From positions 1,322,525 through 1,386,524 of the forward strand of contig NZ_JACVPY010000002.1 of NCBI RefSeq assembly GCF_018881635.1: a stretch of DNA of 64,000 nucleotides, read 5' to 3'. A program made the position numbers and the translations under genes. This DNA comes from Polynucleobacter sp. UB-Piko-W3. Its GTDB lineage: Bacteria; Pseudomonadota; Gammaproteobacteria; Burkholderiales; Burkholderiaceae. The notes under the pieces were generated by a model. The model saw only the letters and a list, made by a program, of their open reading frames with translations, was not told the origin of the DNA and made no database searches. Below, one piece after another: positions 26,826 through 37,583 of the stretch (its first letter is position 1; every line of letters starts with the position of its first letter).

Positions 26826-29679
26826 AAAAGAAAACTCTTATCCTGTCAATCTTCTCGATACCTCGTTTCCAATGCGGGGAGACCTAGCCAAGCGCGAACC
26901 ACAATGGGTTACTCAGTGGCAGAAAAATAAGCTTTACGAAAAAATTCGTGCGGCTCACGCCAACCAAACGAAATTCATTTTGCATGACGGCCCTCCATAT
27001 GCGAATGGCGATATTCATATTGGGCATGCAGTAAACAAGATTCTGAAAGACATCATCGTCAAATCCCGCTGGTTAATTGGTTTTGACTCTGCCTATGTGC
27101 CGGGTTGGGATTGCCACGGCATGCCAATTGAGATTCAGATTGAAAAGCAGTTTGGTAAAAACTTACCGACAGCTGAAGTGCAATCTAAGGCACGTGCCTA
27201 TGCACAAGTACAAGTAGATAAGCAGAAAAAAGACTTCGAGCGCTTAGGTGTACTTGGAGACTGGAACAATCCTTACCTCACTATGAGCTACCGTAATGAG
27301 GCTGATGAAATTCGTGCTCTAGGTAAGATTTGGGAAAAGGGCTATGTCTTTCGCGGCCTAAAGCCTGTGAACTGGTGTTTTGATTGCGGTTCTGCTCTAG
27401 CGGAAGCCGAGGTCGAATACCAAGACAAGACTGATCCAACGGTAGATGTCGGCTTTGCATTTGATGAAGCCCAGCGCCCACAACTTGCCAAAGCTTTTGG
27501 GCTCTCAGAGCTTCCTAACAAGCCTGGTCAGATTGTGATTTGGACCACTACACCATGGACTATTCCTGCGAACCAGGCCATGAATGTTCATCCTGAGCTG
27601 ACTTATGCCTTGGTTGATGTGGGTGACAAGTTATTAATTCTGGCAAAAGATCGTGTTGAAAACTGCCTACAAGACTACGGCCTCGAAGGTAAAGTAATTG
27701 CAACTTGTACTGGTGCTCAACTGGCAAACATTTCCTTCTGGCATCCGCTTGCGCCATTGCATGAGGGCTACAAACGTCTCTCGCCAATCTACCCGGCTGA
27801 ATACGTCACTCTTGATACCGGCACCGGCATTGTTCACTCTGCACCCGCTTATGGAGAAGAAGATTTTAAGTCCTGCAAAGCAAACAAACTAGCCGACAAC
27901 GATATTCTGAATCCAGTCATGGGCAATGGTGTGTATGCCTCATGGCTGCCACTCTTTGCCAATGAGTACATCTGGAAAGCAAACCCCAAGATTGTGGAAG
28001 CTATGCGCGAAGCTGGTAGCCTGCTCCGCGATAAAACCTACACACACTCCTACATGCACTGCTGGCGCCATAAGTCGCCGATTATCTATCGCGCTACTTC
28101 GCAGTGGTTTGCGAGTATGGATAAAAAGCCTTCAGATGGCAAAGCAAGCTTGCGTGAAACAGCGTTAGCTGGCATTGAGAATACCGACTTCTTCCCTGCG
28201 TGGGGCAAACAACGCCTACACAGCATGATTGCTAATCGCCCTGACTGGACCTTGTCACGTCAGCGCCAATGGGGCGTACCAATGGCTTTCTTTGTTCATA
28301 AAGAAAGTGGTGAGCCCCATCCGCGCACTGTTGAGCTACTTGAAGAAGTAGCGAAGCGCGTAGAAAAAGACGGTATTGAAGCTTGGCAAAAATTAGAAGT
28401 TGCCGAACTGCTTGGTGATGAAGCTGCGCAATATGAAAAGAATCGTGACACCCTAGATGTTTGGTTTGATTCAGGGACAACCCATTGGCATGTAATTCGT
28501 GGTTCACATCGCAATGAATTACTTACTGCTGATGCTCAAACGCCCAATGGACGTTTGGCTGACTTGTATTTAGAGGGCTCAGATCAACACCGTGGTTGGT
28601 TCCATTCTTCCTTACTCACTGGTGCAATGCTCGATGGCAAACCGCCCTACAAAGCCTTGCTAACGCACGGCTTCACAGTAGATGGCCAAGGACGCAAGAT
28701 GAGCAAGTCTGTGGGTAACGTGATTGCTCCACAGCAAGTGGCTGACAAACTTGGTGCTGAAATTATTCGTCTTTGGGTGGCCTCTACAGACTACTCAGGT
28801 GAAATGACGATTTCTGATGAGATTCTGAAACGCGTTACCGAGAGTTATCGCCGCATTCGCAATACCTTGCGCTTCTTGCTAGCCAATCTTTCTGATTTTG
28901 ATCCAAGCAAGCATATTATGCCCGCTGATCAATGGCTAGAAATCGATCGCTATGCTGTAGCATTAGCGAATCAAATCCAAACTGATGTTCAGGCACATTA
29001 CAAAGCTTATGAATTTCATCCAGCTGTAGCGCGTATGCTGTCATTCTGCTCAGAAGATTTAGGTGGGTTCTATTTAGATATTCTGAAAGATCGTCTCTAT
29101 ACCAGCGCACCTGATTCACCCGATCGTCGTGCTGCACAAAATGCTTTATTCCATATCACCCAAAATCTTCTAAAGTGGCTCGCACCCTTCCTTTCGTTTA
29201 CTGCAGAAGAGGCATGGCAGGACTTTCCACATGGCTCAGGGAAAAAGCCTTCTGAGTCAATCTTCATGGAAGAGTTTGGCACCTTCCCAGAAATTACCAA
29301 AGCAGATGAATTACTTGCCAAGTGGAATCGTATTCGCGAAATTCGCTCTGAAGTCACCAAGGCGATTGAGATTGAACGCGAAGCCGGCAATGTCGGCTCA
29401 TCTCTGCAGGCAGAGCTGACAATTAAGCTCGGCGATGTTGACTTTGCCATCCTGCATTCACTAGAAGATGATTTGCGCTTTGTCACCATTACCTCCAGCG
29501 CCAAGATTGAACTCAGTAATGATGGCTTAGAGGTCTTAGTCCGCGGTAGCCAGTACAAGAAGTGTGGTCGTTGCTGGCATCACACCCAGAATGTTGGCAG
29601 CAATATCGATCACCCTGAACTGTGTAGTCGCTGCATTAGCAATCTTTTTGGTGATGGTGATCATCGCTTATTTGCTTAA
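26818..29679 (+). CDS. ileS: Isoleucyl-tRNA synthetase
   Basis: Class I synthetase for tRNA-Ile with a CP1 editing domain, 953 residues. HIGH lies in GDIHIGH at about residues 67-70 and KMSKS at 627-631. The editing signature [11 protein letters not shown] is present. The C-terminal zinc finger CGRCWHH...CSRC is complete, which together with length marks the eubacterial IleS1 type. The ATG at 26818 overlaps the ribF end by 8 bases. lspA follows after 12 bases. Confidence 0.98.
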   Translation: MSEKENSYPVNLLDTSFPMRGDLAKREPQWVTQWQKNKLYEKIRAAHANQTKFILHDGPPYANGDIHIGHAVNKILKDIIVKSRWLIGFDSAYVPGWDCHGMPIEIQIEKQFGKNLPTAEVQSKARAYAQVQVDKQKKDFERLGVLGDWNNPYLTMSYRNEADEIRALGKIWEKGYVFRGLKPVNWCFDCGSALAEAEVEYQDKTDPTVDVGFAFDEAQRPQLAKAFGLSELPNKPGQIVIWTTTPWTIPANQAMNVHPELTYALVDVGDKLLILAKDRVENCLQDYGLEGKVIATCTGAQLANISFWHPLAPLHEGYKRLSPIYPAEYVTLDTGTGIVHSAPAYGEEDFKSCKANKLADNDILNPVMGNGVYASWLPLFANEYIWKANPKIVEAMREAGSLLRDKTYTHSYMHCWRHKSPIIYRATSQWFASMDKKPSDGKASLRETALAGIENTDFFPAWGKQRLHSMIANRPDWTLSRQRQWGVPMAFFVHKESGEPHPRTVELLEEVAKRVEKDGIEAWQKLEVAELLGDEAAQYEKNRDTLDVWFDSGTTHWHVIRGSHRNELLTADAQTPNGRLADLYLEGSDQHRGWFHSSLLTGAMLDGKPPYKALLTHGFTVDGQGRKMSKSVGNVIAPQQVADKLGAEIIRLWVASTDYSGEMTISDEILKRVTESYRRIRNTLRFLLANLSDFDPSKHIMPADQWLEIDRYAVALANQIQTDVQAHYKAYEFHPAVARMLSFCSEDLGGFYLDILKDRLYTSAPDSPDRRAAQNALFHITQNLLKWLAPFLSFTAEEAWQDFPHGSGKKPSESIFMEEFGTFPEITKADELLAKWNRIREIRSEVTKAIEIEREAGNVGSSLQAELTIKLGDVDFAILHSLEDDLRFVTITSSAKIELSNDGLEVLVRGSQYKKCGRCWHHTQNVGSNIDHPELCSRCISNLFGDGDHRLFA

Positions 29680-29691
29680 TAGATCAATTCG

Positions 29692-30180
29692 ATGAGTATT
29701 TCATTTCTACGCTCTCTAGCAATTGCAACGATCATTCTGCTCTTAGATCAACTGAGCAAGTGGTCGGCCTTAAGCAATTTGCAGTTAGGCGTTCCAGAGC
29801 CCGTGCTTCCTTTTATGAATTGGCTACTACTCCTTAACCCTGGGGCGGCATTTTCTTTTTTGGCCCAAGGCTCAGGATGGCAGCGTTGGTTCTTTACGAT
29901 CGTGGGTTTGGTAGCCTGCGTCTATATTGTTTGGCTCCTGCGTAAAAGCCAAAACGATAAAATACTTTGTGTCGCTCTGAGTTTGATTCTAGGGGGCGCA
30001 CTGGGGAATGTATTAGATCGAATCATGTACGGTGCTGTCGTTGATTTTATCGACCTTCATTACGCCAACTGGCATTGGCCAGCATTCAATATTGCAGATA
30101 GCGCTATTTGTATTGGCGCCGCGCTGATTATTTGGGGTGAATTAAGTAAGTCATTTGGCAAATCTGCCCAATCCCATTAA
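29692..30180 (+). CDS. lspA: Lipoprotein signal peptidase (SPase II)
   Basis: Inner-membrane aspartyl protease that removes prolipoprotein signal peptides, 162 residues with four membrane segments (about 8-24, 62-80, 88-106 and 130-150). The two catalytic aspartates fall in NVLDRIMYGAVVDFIDLH and WPAFNIADS. The NPGAAFSFL segment is typical. It has the classic position after ileS, with coaBC 9 bases downstream. Likely substrates in this window include the LivK lipoprotein. Confidence 0.96.
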   Translation: MSISFLRSLAIATIILLLDQLSKWSALSNLQLGVPEPVLPFMNWLLLLNPGAAFSFLAQGSGWQRWFFTIVGLVACVYIVWLLRKSQNDKILCVALSLILGGALGNVLDRIMYGAVVDFIDLHYANWHWPAFNIADSAICIGAALIIWGELSKSFGKSAQSH

Positions 30181-30189
30181 GCTGACACC

Positions 30190-31401
30190 ATGCAATCACT
30201 TTTAAATAAGAAAATCGTTCTCGGGATCTCTGGTGGCATTGCCGCCTATAAGACTCCTGAACTTGCACGCCAATTGATACAAGAAGGCGCTACCGTTCAG
30301 GTAGTGATGACGCAAGCTGCAACTCAATTCGTAACACCCGTCACAATGCAGGCCCTCACAGGCAACCCCGTCTTTACCAGTCAGTGGGATAGTAGTGTTA
30401 GCAATAATATGGCTCACATAGAACTCTCCCGTTCTGCTGATGCTATTGTCATTGCACCTGCTAGCGCTGACTTAATGGCCAAACTCTCCTTAGGTTTAGC
30501 TGATGACTTACTCAGCACACTTTGTCTTGCTCGAGATTGCCCCCTCTTACTTGCACCAGCAATGAATAAGCAAATGTGGGAACACGCCGCAACCCAAAGA
30601 AGTGTTGAGCGCCTCAATAAAGATAGAGTTACCCTTCTTGGTCCAGCCAGTGGCTTTCAAGCCTGTGGTGAAGTTGGCATGGGCAGAATGCTAGAGCCTT
30701 TTGAAATCACCGAGCAAGTCATAGCTTTCTTTCAGAAGAAAACTTTGATCGGTAAAAAAGTATTAATTACTGCTGGCCCTACTTTTGAAGCAATTGATCC
30801 AGTGCGCGGCATTACGAATCACAGCTCAGGCAAGATGGGCTTTGCGATCGCGCGTGCAGCTGTTGAGGCAGGCGCCCAAGTACATCTCGTTGCAGGCCCC
30901 TGTGACTTAACAACCCCATTAGAGGCTACCGGGAACATTACTCGCAGCAATGTGAGAAGCGCAAAAGAAATGCATGTGGCCACATTAAATGCCTCTGATT
31001 GCGATATCTTCTTTGCAGTTGCTGCGGTAGCCGATTGGGGTATTGCAAAGCCTGCTCAAGAAAAGATCAAGCGCCAAGGCAAATCAGCTCCAAGTATTGA
31101 ATTCATTGCTAACCCTGACATTCTTTTAGATGTCGCTAAAACCGTCAAAATGAAAGCTGGTAAACCTTACCCATACTGCGTAGGTTTTGCAGCAGAATCT
31201 AGCAATTTGGAAAAACATGCCCAAGAAAAACGGCAGCGCAAGGGCATTCCAATGGTCGTCGGCAATATCGGCCCAGAAACATTTGGTAGTGACCTCAATC
31301 AATTGCTTGTCATTGATGAAGCTGGTACCAAGAAAATTGCTAAGGCGGAAAAGCTTCAACTTGCTCGTCAACTGATTGCGCTTGTCGCTAAGAAAATTTA
31401 A
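30190..31401 (+). CDS. coaBC: Bifunctional phosphopantothenoylcysteine decarboxylase / phosphopantothenate--cysteine ligase
   Basis: Two steps of coenzyme A synthesis in one protein of 403 residues. The N-terminal CoaC flavoprotein part has [14 protein letters not shown], the catalytic His in MAHIELSR, the PASADLMAK segment and the AMNKQMW substrate clamp. The C-terminal CoaB part has [18 protein letters not shown] and NHSSGKMG. It lies between lspA (9 bases) and dut (30 bases); coaBC-dut is a common pairing. The pathway starts in this same window with panB. Confidence 0.96.
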   Translation: MQSLLNKKIVLGISGGIAAYKTPELARQLIQEGATVQVVMTQAATQFVTPVTMQALTGNPVFTSQWDSSVSNNMAHIELSRSADAIVIAPASADLMAKLSLGLADDLLSTLCLARDCPLLLAPAMNKQMWEHAATQRSVERLNKDRVTLLGPASGFQACGEVGMGRMLEPFEITEQVIAFFQKKTLIGKKVLITAGPTFEAIDPVRGITNHSSGKMGFAIARAAVEAGAQVHLVAGPCDLTTPLEATGNITRSNVRSAKEMHVATLNASDCDIFFAVAAVADWGIAKPAQEKIKRQGKSAPSIEFIANPDILLDVAKTVKMKAGKPYPYCVGFAAESSNLEKHAQEKRQRKGIPMVVGNIGPETFGSDLNQLLVIDEAGTKKIAKAEKLQLARQLIALVAKKI

Positions 31402-31431
31402 ACACCCTCGCTACCCGCTTTAGGAAATTCT

Positions 31432-31881
31432 ATGCAATCACTCCAAGTCAAAATTCTCGATGAACGTATGCGCGACCAATTGCCAGTCTATGGAACACCA
31501 GGTAGTGCTGGACTAGATTTACGCGCTTGCATTGATGAAACCATTGAGATAGCACCGGGCCAAACTGTCTTAGTACCAACAGGTTTGGCTATCTTTGTTG
31601 AAGATCCGCGTTATGCTGCATTCATTCTTCCACGCTCAGGTCTTGGCCATAAGCATGGAATAGTCTTAGGAAATTTAGTTGGCTTAATTGACTCCGATTA
31701 CCAAGGTCAACTGATGGTGAGCACCTGGAATCGCAGTTCAACTCCGTTCAAGCTGGAACCTATGGAGCGCTTAGCTCAATTAGTAGTCATGCCAGTCCAG
31801 CAAGTACAGCTCAAAGTGGTTGAGGAGTTTACTGAGAGCAGTCGTGGTGCTGGAGGCTTTGGAAGTACGGGACGAGCTTAA
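31432..31881 (+). CDS. dut: Deoxyuridine 5'-triphosphate nucleotidohydrolase
   Basis: Homotrimeric dUTPase that hydrolyses dUTP to dUMP, 149 residues. All five family motifs are visible: [26 protein letters not shown] (substrate-binding Asp), ERLAQLVV and [15 protein letters not shown] lies 5 bases before the ATG. It is the last gene of the ribF operon and is followed by a strong bidirectional terminator. Confidence 0.97.
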   Translation: MQSLQVKILDERMRDQLPVYGTPGSAGLDLRACIDETIEIAPGQTVLVPTGLAIFVEDPRYAAFILPRSGLGHKHGIVLGNLVGLIDSDYQGQLMVSTWNRSSTPFKLEPMERLAQLVVMPVQQVQLKVVEEFTESSRGAGGFGSTGRA

Positions 31882-31896
31882 GCCAAGTCCCAATAT

Positions 31897-31924
31897 AAAA
31901 GCCACCCTAAGGTGGCTTTTTTTA
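31897..31924 (+). terminator. Bidirectional terminator between dut and the Hc1-like gene
   Basis: AAAAGCCACC (31897-31906) pairs with GGTGGCTTTT (31911-31920) around CTAA, followed by more T. Both strands end in T runs, so it can serve dut and the convergent clpSA-Hc1-like transcript. Confidence 0.9.
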
Positions 31925-31943
31925 CCTCAATGTTAGCTGAGGT

Positions 31944-32177
31944 TTATTTCCGAATATGTGCATGACGGGCAGCATCCTGTGACATGCCCCCACCTTTGCC
32001 CTCGCGAGATTCTTTCTCCGCAGAAATTTCCTTACGTCGCTCTTTACAAGAGCCTGCAATTTCTTGCAAAGCTTTGCGAGCACGAGTGGCAGATGCTTTA
32101 ACGCCCTTACCTTCGAACTTTTCATGCTCGGCCTTATAAGTCTCAAAAGCATCCAGCAATTTATCGTGGTGTGACAT
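31944..32177 (-). CDS. Small basic Hc1 (histone H1-like)-type protein
   Basis: A 77-residue charged protein rich in Lys, Glu, Arg and Ala. The segment EKFEGKGVKASATRARKAL followed by KERRKEISAEK resembles the N-terminal helical domain of bacterial Hc1 histone H1-like proteins, where the pattern KFxxKGNKAAGTRxRKAxxxL...R.E(I/V)xxxK recurs. This likeness is by eye only. It lacks a Lys/Ala/Pro-rich C-terminal DNA-binding tail and ends in a Gly- and His-containing stretch. It starts 24 bases after the clpA stop on the same strand, so it may be the third gene of clpS-clpA. A nucleoid role is a hypothesis. GGAA lies 7 bases before the ATG. Confidence 0.72.
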   Translation of the reverse strand: MSHHDKLLDAFETYKAEHEKFEGKGVKASATRARKALQEIAGSCKERRKEISAEKESREGKGGGMSQDAARHAHIRK

Positions 32178-32201
32178 ATTTTCCTTTAACGTTGCTATTG
32201 G

Positions 32202-34508
32202 TTAAATTTCTTCTGCGGGAGCTACATCTTTTTTAGCGGTCTTACCTGGCAATACGGGGGCATCAAAATTCAATTGCACCTTACCATCCACATCCACATC
32301 CACATCCACATGTCCGCCTTGGGCCAATTTACCAAAGAGCAATTCATCAGCAAGTGCTTTGCGAACTGTATCTTGAATAATGCGTTGCATTGGGCGAGCA
32401 CCCATTAATGGATCAAAGCCATGCTTCGCCAAATGAGCGCGCAATGCAGCGCTGAAGGTGGCGTCGACTTTCTTCTCATGCAATTGCTCCTCTAGTTGCA
32501 TTAAGAACTTATCAACCACTCGCATGATGATAGTTTCATCAAGCGCTTTAAAGGAAACAATAGCATCTAAGCGATTACGGAACTCCGGTGTAAAGAACTT
32601 CTTGATATCCGCCATCTCATCACCGGACTCACGGACATTCGTAAAGCCCATAATGGACTTCTGCATTGCTTCTGCACCAGCGTTAGTAGTCATGATGATG
32701 ATGACATTACGGAAGTCGGTCTTACGACCATTGTTATCCGTTAAGGTTCCATGATCCATTACCTGCAAAAGAATATTGAAAATATCCGGATGGGCTTTTT
32801 CAATCTCATCAAGCAAGAGTACACAATGCGGTTTCTTGTTGACAGCCTCGGTGAGTAAACCACCCTGATCAAATCCTACATAGCCTGGAGGCGCTCCGAT
32901 CAAGCGGCTGACTGCATGACGCTCCATATACTCGGACATATCAAAACGCAGCAACTCAATACCTAAAATGTAGGCAAGCTGTTTTGCTACTTCCGTCTTA
33001 CCAACACCCGTTGGGCCAGAGAATAGGAATGAGCCGATTGGTCTGTCGATCTTGCCAAGACCCGCGCGCGTCATCTTAATGGCGCTAGCCAAGGCCTCAA
33101 TTGCAGGGTCTTGACCAAAGACCACGCTCTTAATATCGCGATCTAATGTTTGCAACTTACTACGATCATCTACGGTCACCGACTGCGGCGGTATACGGGC
33201 AATCTTGGCAACAATCTCCTCAATCTCTGGACGACCAATAGTTTTTTTCTGTTTAGACTTAGGCAAAATACGTTGCGCAGCGCCAGCCTCATCAATCACA
33301 TCGATTGCCTTATCTGGCAAATGACGATCATTAATATAGCGGGCAGAGAGCTCGGCAGCAGCGACCAATGCGCCAGCTGCATACTTCACACTATGGTGCT
33401 CTTCAAAACGAGATTTGAGACCGCGCAAAATTTGCACCGTCTGATCAACAGTTGGCTCAACCACATCAACCTTTTGGAAGCGGCGAGATAGGGCTGCATC
33501 TTTTTCAAAAATTCCGCGGTACTCTGTAAAGGTAGTTGCGCCAATACACTTAAGTTGGCCATTTGATAAAGCGGGCTTCAATAAATTACTTGCATCTAAT
33601 GTTCCACCAGATGCAGCGCCCGCACCAATCAAGGTATGAATCTCATCAATGAACAAAACACCATGGGCATGATCTTTTAAAGACTTCAGAACACTCTTTA
33701 AGCGCTGCTCAAAATCACCACGATATTTAGTGCCAGCAAGCAAGGCACCCATATCCAAGGAATAAACCGTTGCATTAGCCAGGATGTCAGGAACATCACC
33801 CTTCACAATCCGCCAAGCCAATCCCTCTGCAATCGCAGTTTTACCAACTCCAGCCTCACCAACTAATAGTGGGTTGTTCTTACGGCGACGGCAAAGTACC
33901 TGAATCACCCGCTCTACTTCGCTCTCACGACCAATCAGGGGGTCAATCTTGCCTTGGCGAGCCAAAGCATTCAGGTTTTGGGTGTACTGATCTAAGGGGC
34001 TCTCTTTTCCAGATGAAGCGGATTCTTCTGTTTCTTGGGTTGCATCAGCAGGCTTTACATGTTCAGCCTGATCTTTGCGAACACCATGACTAATAAAGTT
34101 CACCACATCCAAGCGAGTCACTCCTTGCTGCTGCAGGAAGTACACTGCATGCGAATCTTTTTCACCAAAGATAGCAACCAAAACATTGGCGCCAGTAACT
34201 TCTTTCTTACCGTTTGAAGTGGATTGCACGTGCATGATGGCACGTTGAATCACCCGCTGAAATCCAAGCGTAGGCTGTGTATCAACCTCATCATTGCCAG
34301 GCACTACTGGAGTGTTGTCATTAATGAAGTTCTTAAGCTGAGAGCGTAACTCGGCGATATTGACCGCACAAGCTTTGAGCACCTCAACTGCGGTCGCATT
34401 GTCTAATAATGCAGCCAATAAATGTTCGACCGTAATGAACTCGTGTCGTGATGCCCGCGCGTCAACAAACGCCATATGTAAACTGACTTCTAGTTCCTGG
34501 GCAATCAT
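32202..34508 (-). CDS. clpA: ATP-dependent Clp protease ATPase subunit ClpA
   Basis: AAA+ unfoldase that feeds substrates to ClpP, 768 residues. It has an N-terminal double Clp repeat (ClpS docking), D1 with Walker A GEAGVGKT and Walker [10 protein letters not shown]2 with [13 protein letters not shown] and [11 protein letters not shown], and the ClpP-binding loop in the IMGF region. A hexanucleotide repeat near the 3' end encodes alternating Val-Asp (DVDVDVD). The ATG overlaps the clpS stop as ATGA, so adaptor and unfoldase are coupled. Confidence 0.97.
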   Translation of the reverse strand: MIAQELEVSLHMAFVDARASRHEFITVEHLLAALLDNATAVEVLKACAVNIAELRSQLKNFINDNTPVVPGNDEVDTQPTLGFQRVIQRAIMHVQSTSNGKKEVTGANVLVAIFGEKDSHAVYFLQQQGVTRLDVVNFISHGVRKDQAEHVKPADATQETEESASSGKESPLDQYTQNLNALARQGKIDPLIGRESEVERVIQVLCRRRKNNPLLVGEAGVGKTAIAEGLAWRIVKGDVPDILANATVYSLDMGALLAGTKYRGDFEQRLKSVLKSLKDHAHGVLFIDEIHTLIGAGAASGGTLDASNLLKPALSNGQLKCIGATTFTEYRGIFEKDAALSRRFQKVDVVEPTVDQTVQILRGLKSRFEEHHSVKYAAGALVAAAELSARYINDRHLPDKAIDVIDEAGAAQRILPKSKQKKTIGRPEIEEIVAKIARIPPQSVTVDDRSKLQTLDRDIKSVVFGQDPAIEALASAIKMTRAGLGKIDRPIGSFLFSGPTGVGKTEVAKQLAYILGIELLRFDMSEYMERHAVSRLIGAPPGYVGFDQGGLLTEAVNKKPHCVLLLDEIEKAHPDIFNILLQVMDHGTLTDNNGRKTDFRNVIIIMTTNAGAEAMQKSIMGFTNVRESGDEMADIKKFFTPEFRNRLDAIVSFKALDETIIMRVVDKFLMQLEEQLHEKKVDATFSAALRAHLAKHGFDPLMGARPMQRIIQDTVRKALADELLFGKLAQGGHVDVDVDVDGKVQLNFDAPVLPGKTAKKDVAPAEEI
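32286..32309. repeat. Hexanucleotide tandem repeat (ATCCAC)x4 inside clpA
   Basis: Four exact copies of ATCCAC, encoding alternating Val-Asp near the ClpA C-terminus. Gain or loss of a unit keeps the frame, so it would change length by two residues without breaking the gene. Confidence 0.9.
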
Positions 34509-34852
34509 ACTTCCTCCATAGTGCACTGTAGTGGGTGGCCCGCTTCACGGGATAGTTCAACAACTTGATGCACTTTGGTGGCAGCGACATCGCGAGTAAA
34601 GACCCCGCAAATACCTTTGCCAACTAAATGAACTTGCAACATGATGCGTGTAGCTGTTTCATGATCTTTACTAAAATACTCCTGAATCACCATCACCACA
34701 AATTCCATTGGCGTGTAATCGTCATTCAATAGTAAAACTTTATACATCGAAGGCGCCTTAACTTTCTCGGCCTGCTTTTCGAGAAGGATGGTGTCCTCAA
34801 TGTAGGGATTGACTGGTACGCCAGTAGTGGGATTTTTTGGTGTGCGGCTCAT
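34505..34852 (-). CDS. clpS: ATP-dependent Clp protease adaptor ClpS
   Basis: N-degron adaptor that delivers substrates with Leu, Phe, Tyr or Trp N-termini to ClpAP; 115 residues. The core [18 protein letters not shown] and the following helix with [17 protein letters not shown] match ClpS, including the [10 protein letters not shown] substrate-binding loop. The N-terminal tail needed for ClpA delivery is present. The ATG at 34852 is used; another ATG lies six codons upstream. It leads the clpS-clpA operon and diverges from the cold-shock gene. Confidence 0.96.
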   Translation of the reverse strand: MSRTPKNPTTGVPVNPYIEDTILLEKQAEKVKAPSMYKVLLLNDDYTPMEFVVMVIQEYFSKDHETATRIMLQVHLVGKGICGVFTRDVAATKVHQVVELSREAGHPLQCTMEEV

Positions 34853-34998
34853 AAGAAACATTCTAAACACAGATATTCAAACTTTAATTTACTAGGGTCT
34901 TGTTGCTAAAAAACCTGTAAAAACCCCTGTTTAACCCATATTGGGGCAGTTTTCGATAAATAAAGGGTATTTACTAGGGGGTAAGTAGATATAACTCC

Positions 34999-35027
34999 TT
35001 GACACCCCTACAAAAAGGGCAAACAAT
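34999..35027 (+). promoter_or_regulatory. Promoter of the cold-shock gene
   Basis: A perfect TTGACA (34999-35004), 17-base spacer and AACAAT (35022-35027). A start near 35034 would leave a leader of roughly 100 bases before the ATG at 35138. The rest of the 285-base clpS-csp gap shows nothing else I recognise, apart from two copies of AGGGGGTA flanking this promoter. Confidence 0.65.
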
Positions 35028-35137
35028 CAGGGGGTAGGCTTCAAGAGAAGTTCTATTTAGGCGTGTTGTGGAGCGAGACTGATTAAAAAGTATTTACCCT
35101 CATCACGGTTGTTTTAAGTTTATGTAATGGAGTTCGC

Positions 35138-35341
35138 ATGGCGACCGGAATTGTTAAGTGGTTCAATGATGCAAAAGGTTTTGGCTTTATCAAACCTGAT
35201 GATGGTGAAGAAGAGTTGTTCGCGCATTTCAGCGCAATTACTATGCCTGGGTTCAAAACCCTTAAGGAAAACCAAAAGGTAACGTTTGATATTACCCAAG
35301 GCCCTAAAGGCAAGCAAGCTACCAATATCCAAGCGGCTTAA
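35138..35341 (+). CDS. Cold-shock protein, CspA family
   Basis: A single cold-shock (OB-fold) domain of 67 residues that binds single-stranded RNA or DNA and melts secondary structure. RNP1 KGFGFI (residues 13-18) and an RNP2-like LFAHFSAI are present, with the usual aromatic surface. GGAG lies 6 bases before the ATG. The gene has its own promoter, a leader of about 100 bases as in cold-inducible csp genes, and its own terminator. Which Csp paralogue it is, and whether it is cold-induced or constitutive, cannot be told from the protein. Confidence 0.96.
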   Translation: MATGIVKWFNDAKGFGFIKPDDGEEELFAHFSAITMPGFKTLKENQKVTFDITQGPKGKQATNIQAA

Positions 35342-35362
35342 TAGTCCTTAGATCATTATGAG

Positions 35363-35392
35363 AAACCCAGGACTTGTTCCTGGGTTTTTTTT
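35363..35392 (+). terminator. Intrinsic terminator after the cold-shock gene
   Basis: AAACCCAGGA (35363-35372) pairs with TCCTGGGTTT (35378-35387) around a 5-base loop, followed by five more T. Confidence 0.93.
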
Positions 35393-35415
35393 CGCCTGTA
35401 ATTTACTCCCCTAAA

Positions 35416-35877
35416 ATGCACAACATGCGCATATCAATCAATACTTTTCGCCATCTCTTATCTTTCGCCCTCTTGATCAGTTCAAGTCTAGCCTTCGCAC
35501 AACTAAATGCCGGCTTACCAACGGTTGAGTTGAAAACCGGTATCTATCGCATTCAAGCAGAAATAGCAGACACTCCAGAGAGAAGACAGACCGGTTTAAT
35601 GAATCGCACCAGCATGCCAATGAATTCTGGAATGCTCTTTATATTTGAAGAAAAAGCGGGGCACTGCTTTTGGATGTTTAGCACTAAGATTCCTCTCTCG
35701 ATTGCTTTCATTGCAGACAATGGCAAGATTGTGAATATCGAAGAGATGCAAGCTGGTACAACCAATAACCACTGTCCTAAAGCCGCAGTGCGTTATGCCC
35801 TAGAGATGAATAAGCAATGGTTCTCCGAGAGAGTGATTGGTCCGGGGTCAGTGATTAGCGGCTTACCGAAGAGATAG
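35416..35877 (+). CDS. DUF192 family exported protein
   Basis: A 153-residue protein with an N-terminal signal peptide (hydrophobic core LLSFALLISSSLAFA, probable cleavage after AFA) and one DUF192 domain. Typical family blocks are TPERRQTGLMNR, GMLFIFEEK, FWMFSTKIPLSIAFI and ALEMNKQWF. The function of DUF192 is not established. Starts at 35416 and 35425 are both possible and neither has a clear ribosome binding site; the second gives the neater signal peptide. It lies between two strong terminators, so it is transcribed alone. Confidence 0.87.
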   Translation: MHNMRISINTFRHLLSFALLISSSLAFAQLNAGLPTVELKTGIYRIQAEIADTPERRQTGLMNRTSMPMNSGMLFIFEEKAGHCFWMFSTKIPLSIAFIADNGKIVNIEEMQAGTTNNHCPKAAVRYALEMNKQWFSERVIGPGSVISGLPKR

Positions 35878-35903
35878 TCAAAGCATTCTCTATTGGGATA
35901 TAA

Positions 35904-35933
35904 AAAACGCAGACCTTAGTCTGCGTTTTACTT
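35904..35933 (+). terminator. Bidirectional terminator between the DUF192 gene and ppnP
   Basis: AAAACGCAGAC (35904-35914) pairs with GTCTGCGTTTT (35919-35929) around CTTA. The symmetric A/T flanks suit termination from both convergent genes. Confidence 0.9.
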
Positions 35934-35950
35934 TGGTGAAGCAAGACTAC

Positions 35951-36256
35951 TTATTCAAAGTGGCAAACATAGTGCACTGCTTGCTCGGCGCGAATAATAA
36001 AGTAGCCACCCTTCTCTACTTCCCAGCTTTGACCAGCCTTGAACTCTTGCTCTGGAGCGCCATTGATACTCACGAAAGCAGTGCCATCGACTACTTCCAT
36101 TACTTCTCTAGTACTCAAGTCAAAACGTAATGTGCTTGGCAACACAACGCCAACGGACTTACGCACACCGTTGGGCAGAGTCACAGTGTGAGAAACGCAC
36201 TTACCATCAAAAAATATATTGGCTTTTTTACCTACTGATACTTGATCAAATTGCAT
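35951..36256 (-). CDS. ppnP: Pyrimidine/purine nucleoside phosphorylase PpnP (DUF1255)
   Basis: A single-domain cupin of 101 residues (E. coli PpnP has 94). It belongs to the YaiE/PpnP family, which phosphorolyses several nucleosides to base plus ribose-1-phosphate. Recognisable blocks are ANIFFDGKCVSHTV, GVVLPSTLRFDL, REVMEVVDG and FKAGQSWEVEKGGYF. It lies 30 bases downstream of argG on the same strand and may be co-transcribed, though without an evident functional link. Confidence 0.92.
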   Translation of the reverse strand: MQFDQVSVGKKANIFFDGKCVSHTVTLPNGVRKSVGVVLPSTLRFDLSTREVMEVVDGTAFVSINGAPEQEFKAGQSWEVEKGGYFIIRAEQAVHYVCHFE

Positions 36257-36286
36257 CTGAACTCTTTCTAATTTAGTTATAACTAA

Positions 36287-37519
36287 TTATTTCTTTGCAC
36301 GTTTACGTTTCGCTATTTCAGCAATGCGCATACGTAAGGCGTTGAGTTTGATAAAACCACCCGCATCAGCTTGGTTATACGCACCGCCGTCATCATCAAA
36401 GGTTGCAATATTCTGATCAAATAAAGTATTTGCTGAATCACGTGAAATAACCGATACAGAACCCTTATAGAGTTTTAAGCGTACAACGCCATTCACCATC
36501 TGCTGAGTATGGTCAATCAAGGTTTGCAAAGCCATACGTTCTGGCGCCCACCATAAGCCGTTGTAAATCAAGCTAGCGTAGCGTGGCATGAGGTCATCCT
36601 TCAGGTGAGCTACTTCACGATCCAAGGTGATACTCTCAATACCGCGGTGCGCCTTGAGGAGAATCGTACCCCCTGGGGTTTCGTAGCAGCCGCGGCTCTT
36701 CATACCAACAAAACGGTTTTCAACTAAATCAAGGCGACCGATGCCGTGCATGCCGCCAATACGATTTAACTCTGCTAATAACTCATGTGGTTTATAGGCT
36801 TTGCCATTAATCGCAACTGGGTCACCCGCTTTAAATTCAATCTCAATCACTTCAGGAGCATCGGGAGCCTTTTCAGGAGAAACTGTCCAACGCCACATAG
36901 ACTCTTCTGCCTCTGCGTTTGGATTCTCTAAATGACGACCTTCGTAACTGATATGCAAGAGATTGGCATCCATGGAATAGGGTGAGCCCCCTTGCTTATG
37001 CTTCATCTCGACTGGGATGCCATGCTTTTCTGCGTACGCCATTAACTTCTCGCGCGAGAGTAAATCCCATTCACGCCAAGGAGCGATGACTTTAATGCCA
37101 GGCTCCAGAGCGTAGTAACCCAACTCAAAGCGGACTTGATCATTTCCCTTACCAGTAGCACCATGCGATACAGCATCTGCACCAGTCAAGCGTGCAATCT
37201 CAATTTGACGCTTAGCAATTAATGGACGAGCAATCGATGTGCCCAAGAGATATTCGCCCTCGTAAATCGTATTAGCCCGAAACATTGGAAATACAAAGTC
37301 ACGCACAAACTCTTCACGTAAGTCATCGATAAAAATATTCTCTGGCTTGATGCCAAATTGCAAAGCTTTAGCACGCGCTGGCTCGAGTTCTTCACCTTGA
37401 CCTAAGTCAGCAGTAAATGTGACGATCTCACAACCGTAAGTATCTTGAAGCCACTTCAAGATGACGCTAGTGTCAAGACCACCAGAATAGGCTAGTACGG
37501 CTTTTTTAATATCAGACAT
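36287..37519 (-). CDS. argG: Argininosuccinate synthase
   Basis: Joins citrulline and aspartate using ATP in arginine synthesis; 410 residues, typical of the common bacterial type. The PP-loop [16 protein letters not shown] is at about residues 9-24, and [17 protein letters not shown] and the APWREWDL segment follow. The C-terminus is basic ([13 protein letters not shown]). It lies 64 bases downstream of argF on the same strand, consistent with an argFG unit. No ARG-box was identified with confidence. Confidence 0.97.
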   Translation of the reverse strand: MSDIKKAVLAYSGGLDTSVILKWLQDTYGCEIVTFTADLGQGEELEPARAKALQFGIKPENIFIDDLREEFVRDFVFPMFRANTIYEGEYLLGTSIARPLIAKRQIEIARLTGADAVSHGATGKGNDQVRFELGYYALEPGIKVIAPWREWDLLSREKLMAYAEKHGIPVEMKHKQGGSPYSMDANLLHISYEGRHLENPNAEAEESMWRWTVSPEKAPDAPEVIEIEFKAGDPVAINGKAYKPHELLAELNRIGGMHGIGRLDLVENRFVGMKSRGCYETPGGTILLKAHRGIESITLDREVAHLKDDLMPRYASLIYNGLWWAPERMALQTLIDHTQQMVNGVVRLKLYKGSVSVISRDSANTLFDQNIATFDDDGGAYNQADAGGFIKLNALRMRIAEIAKRKRAKK

Positions 37520-37583
37520 GATTTTTTATTCAATCAAAAATTAATTAATAAACAACTAAGGCAAATTACTGAATATTTTCCTA

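Noticed and set aside
29097-29558. Minus-strand open frame of 153 codons inside ileS
   Set aside because: Lies wholly within ileS and has no family features.
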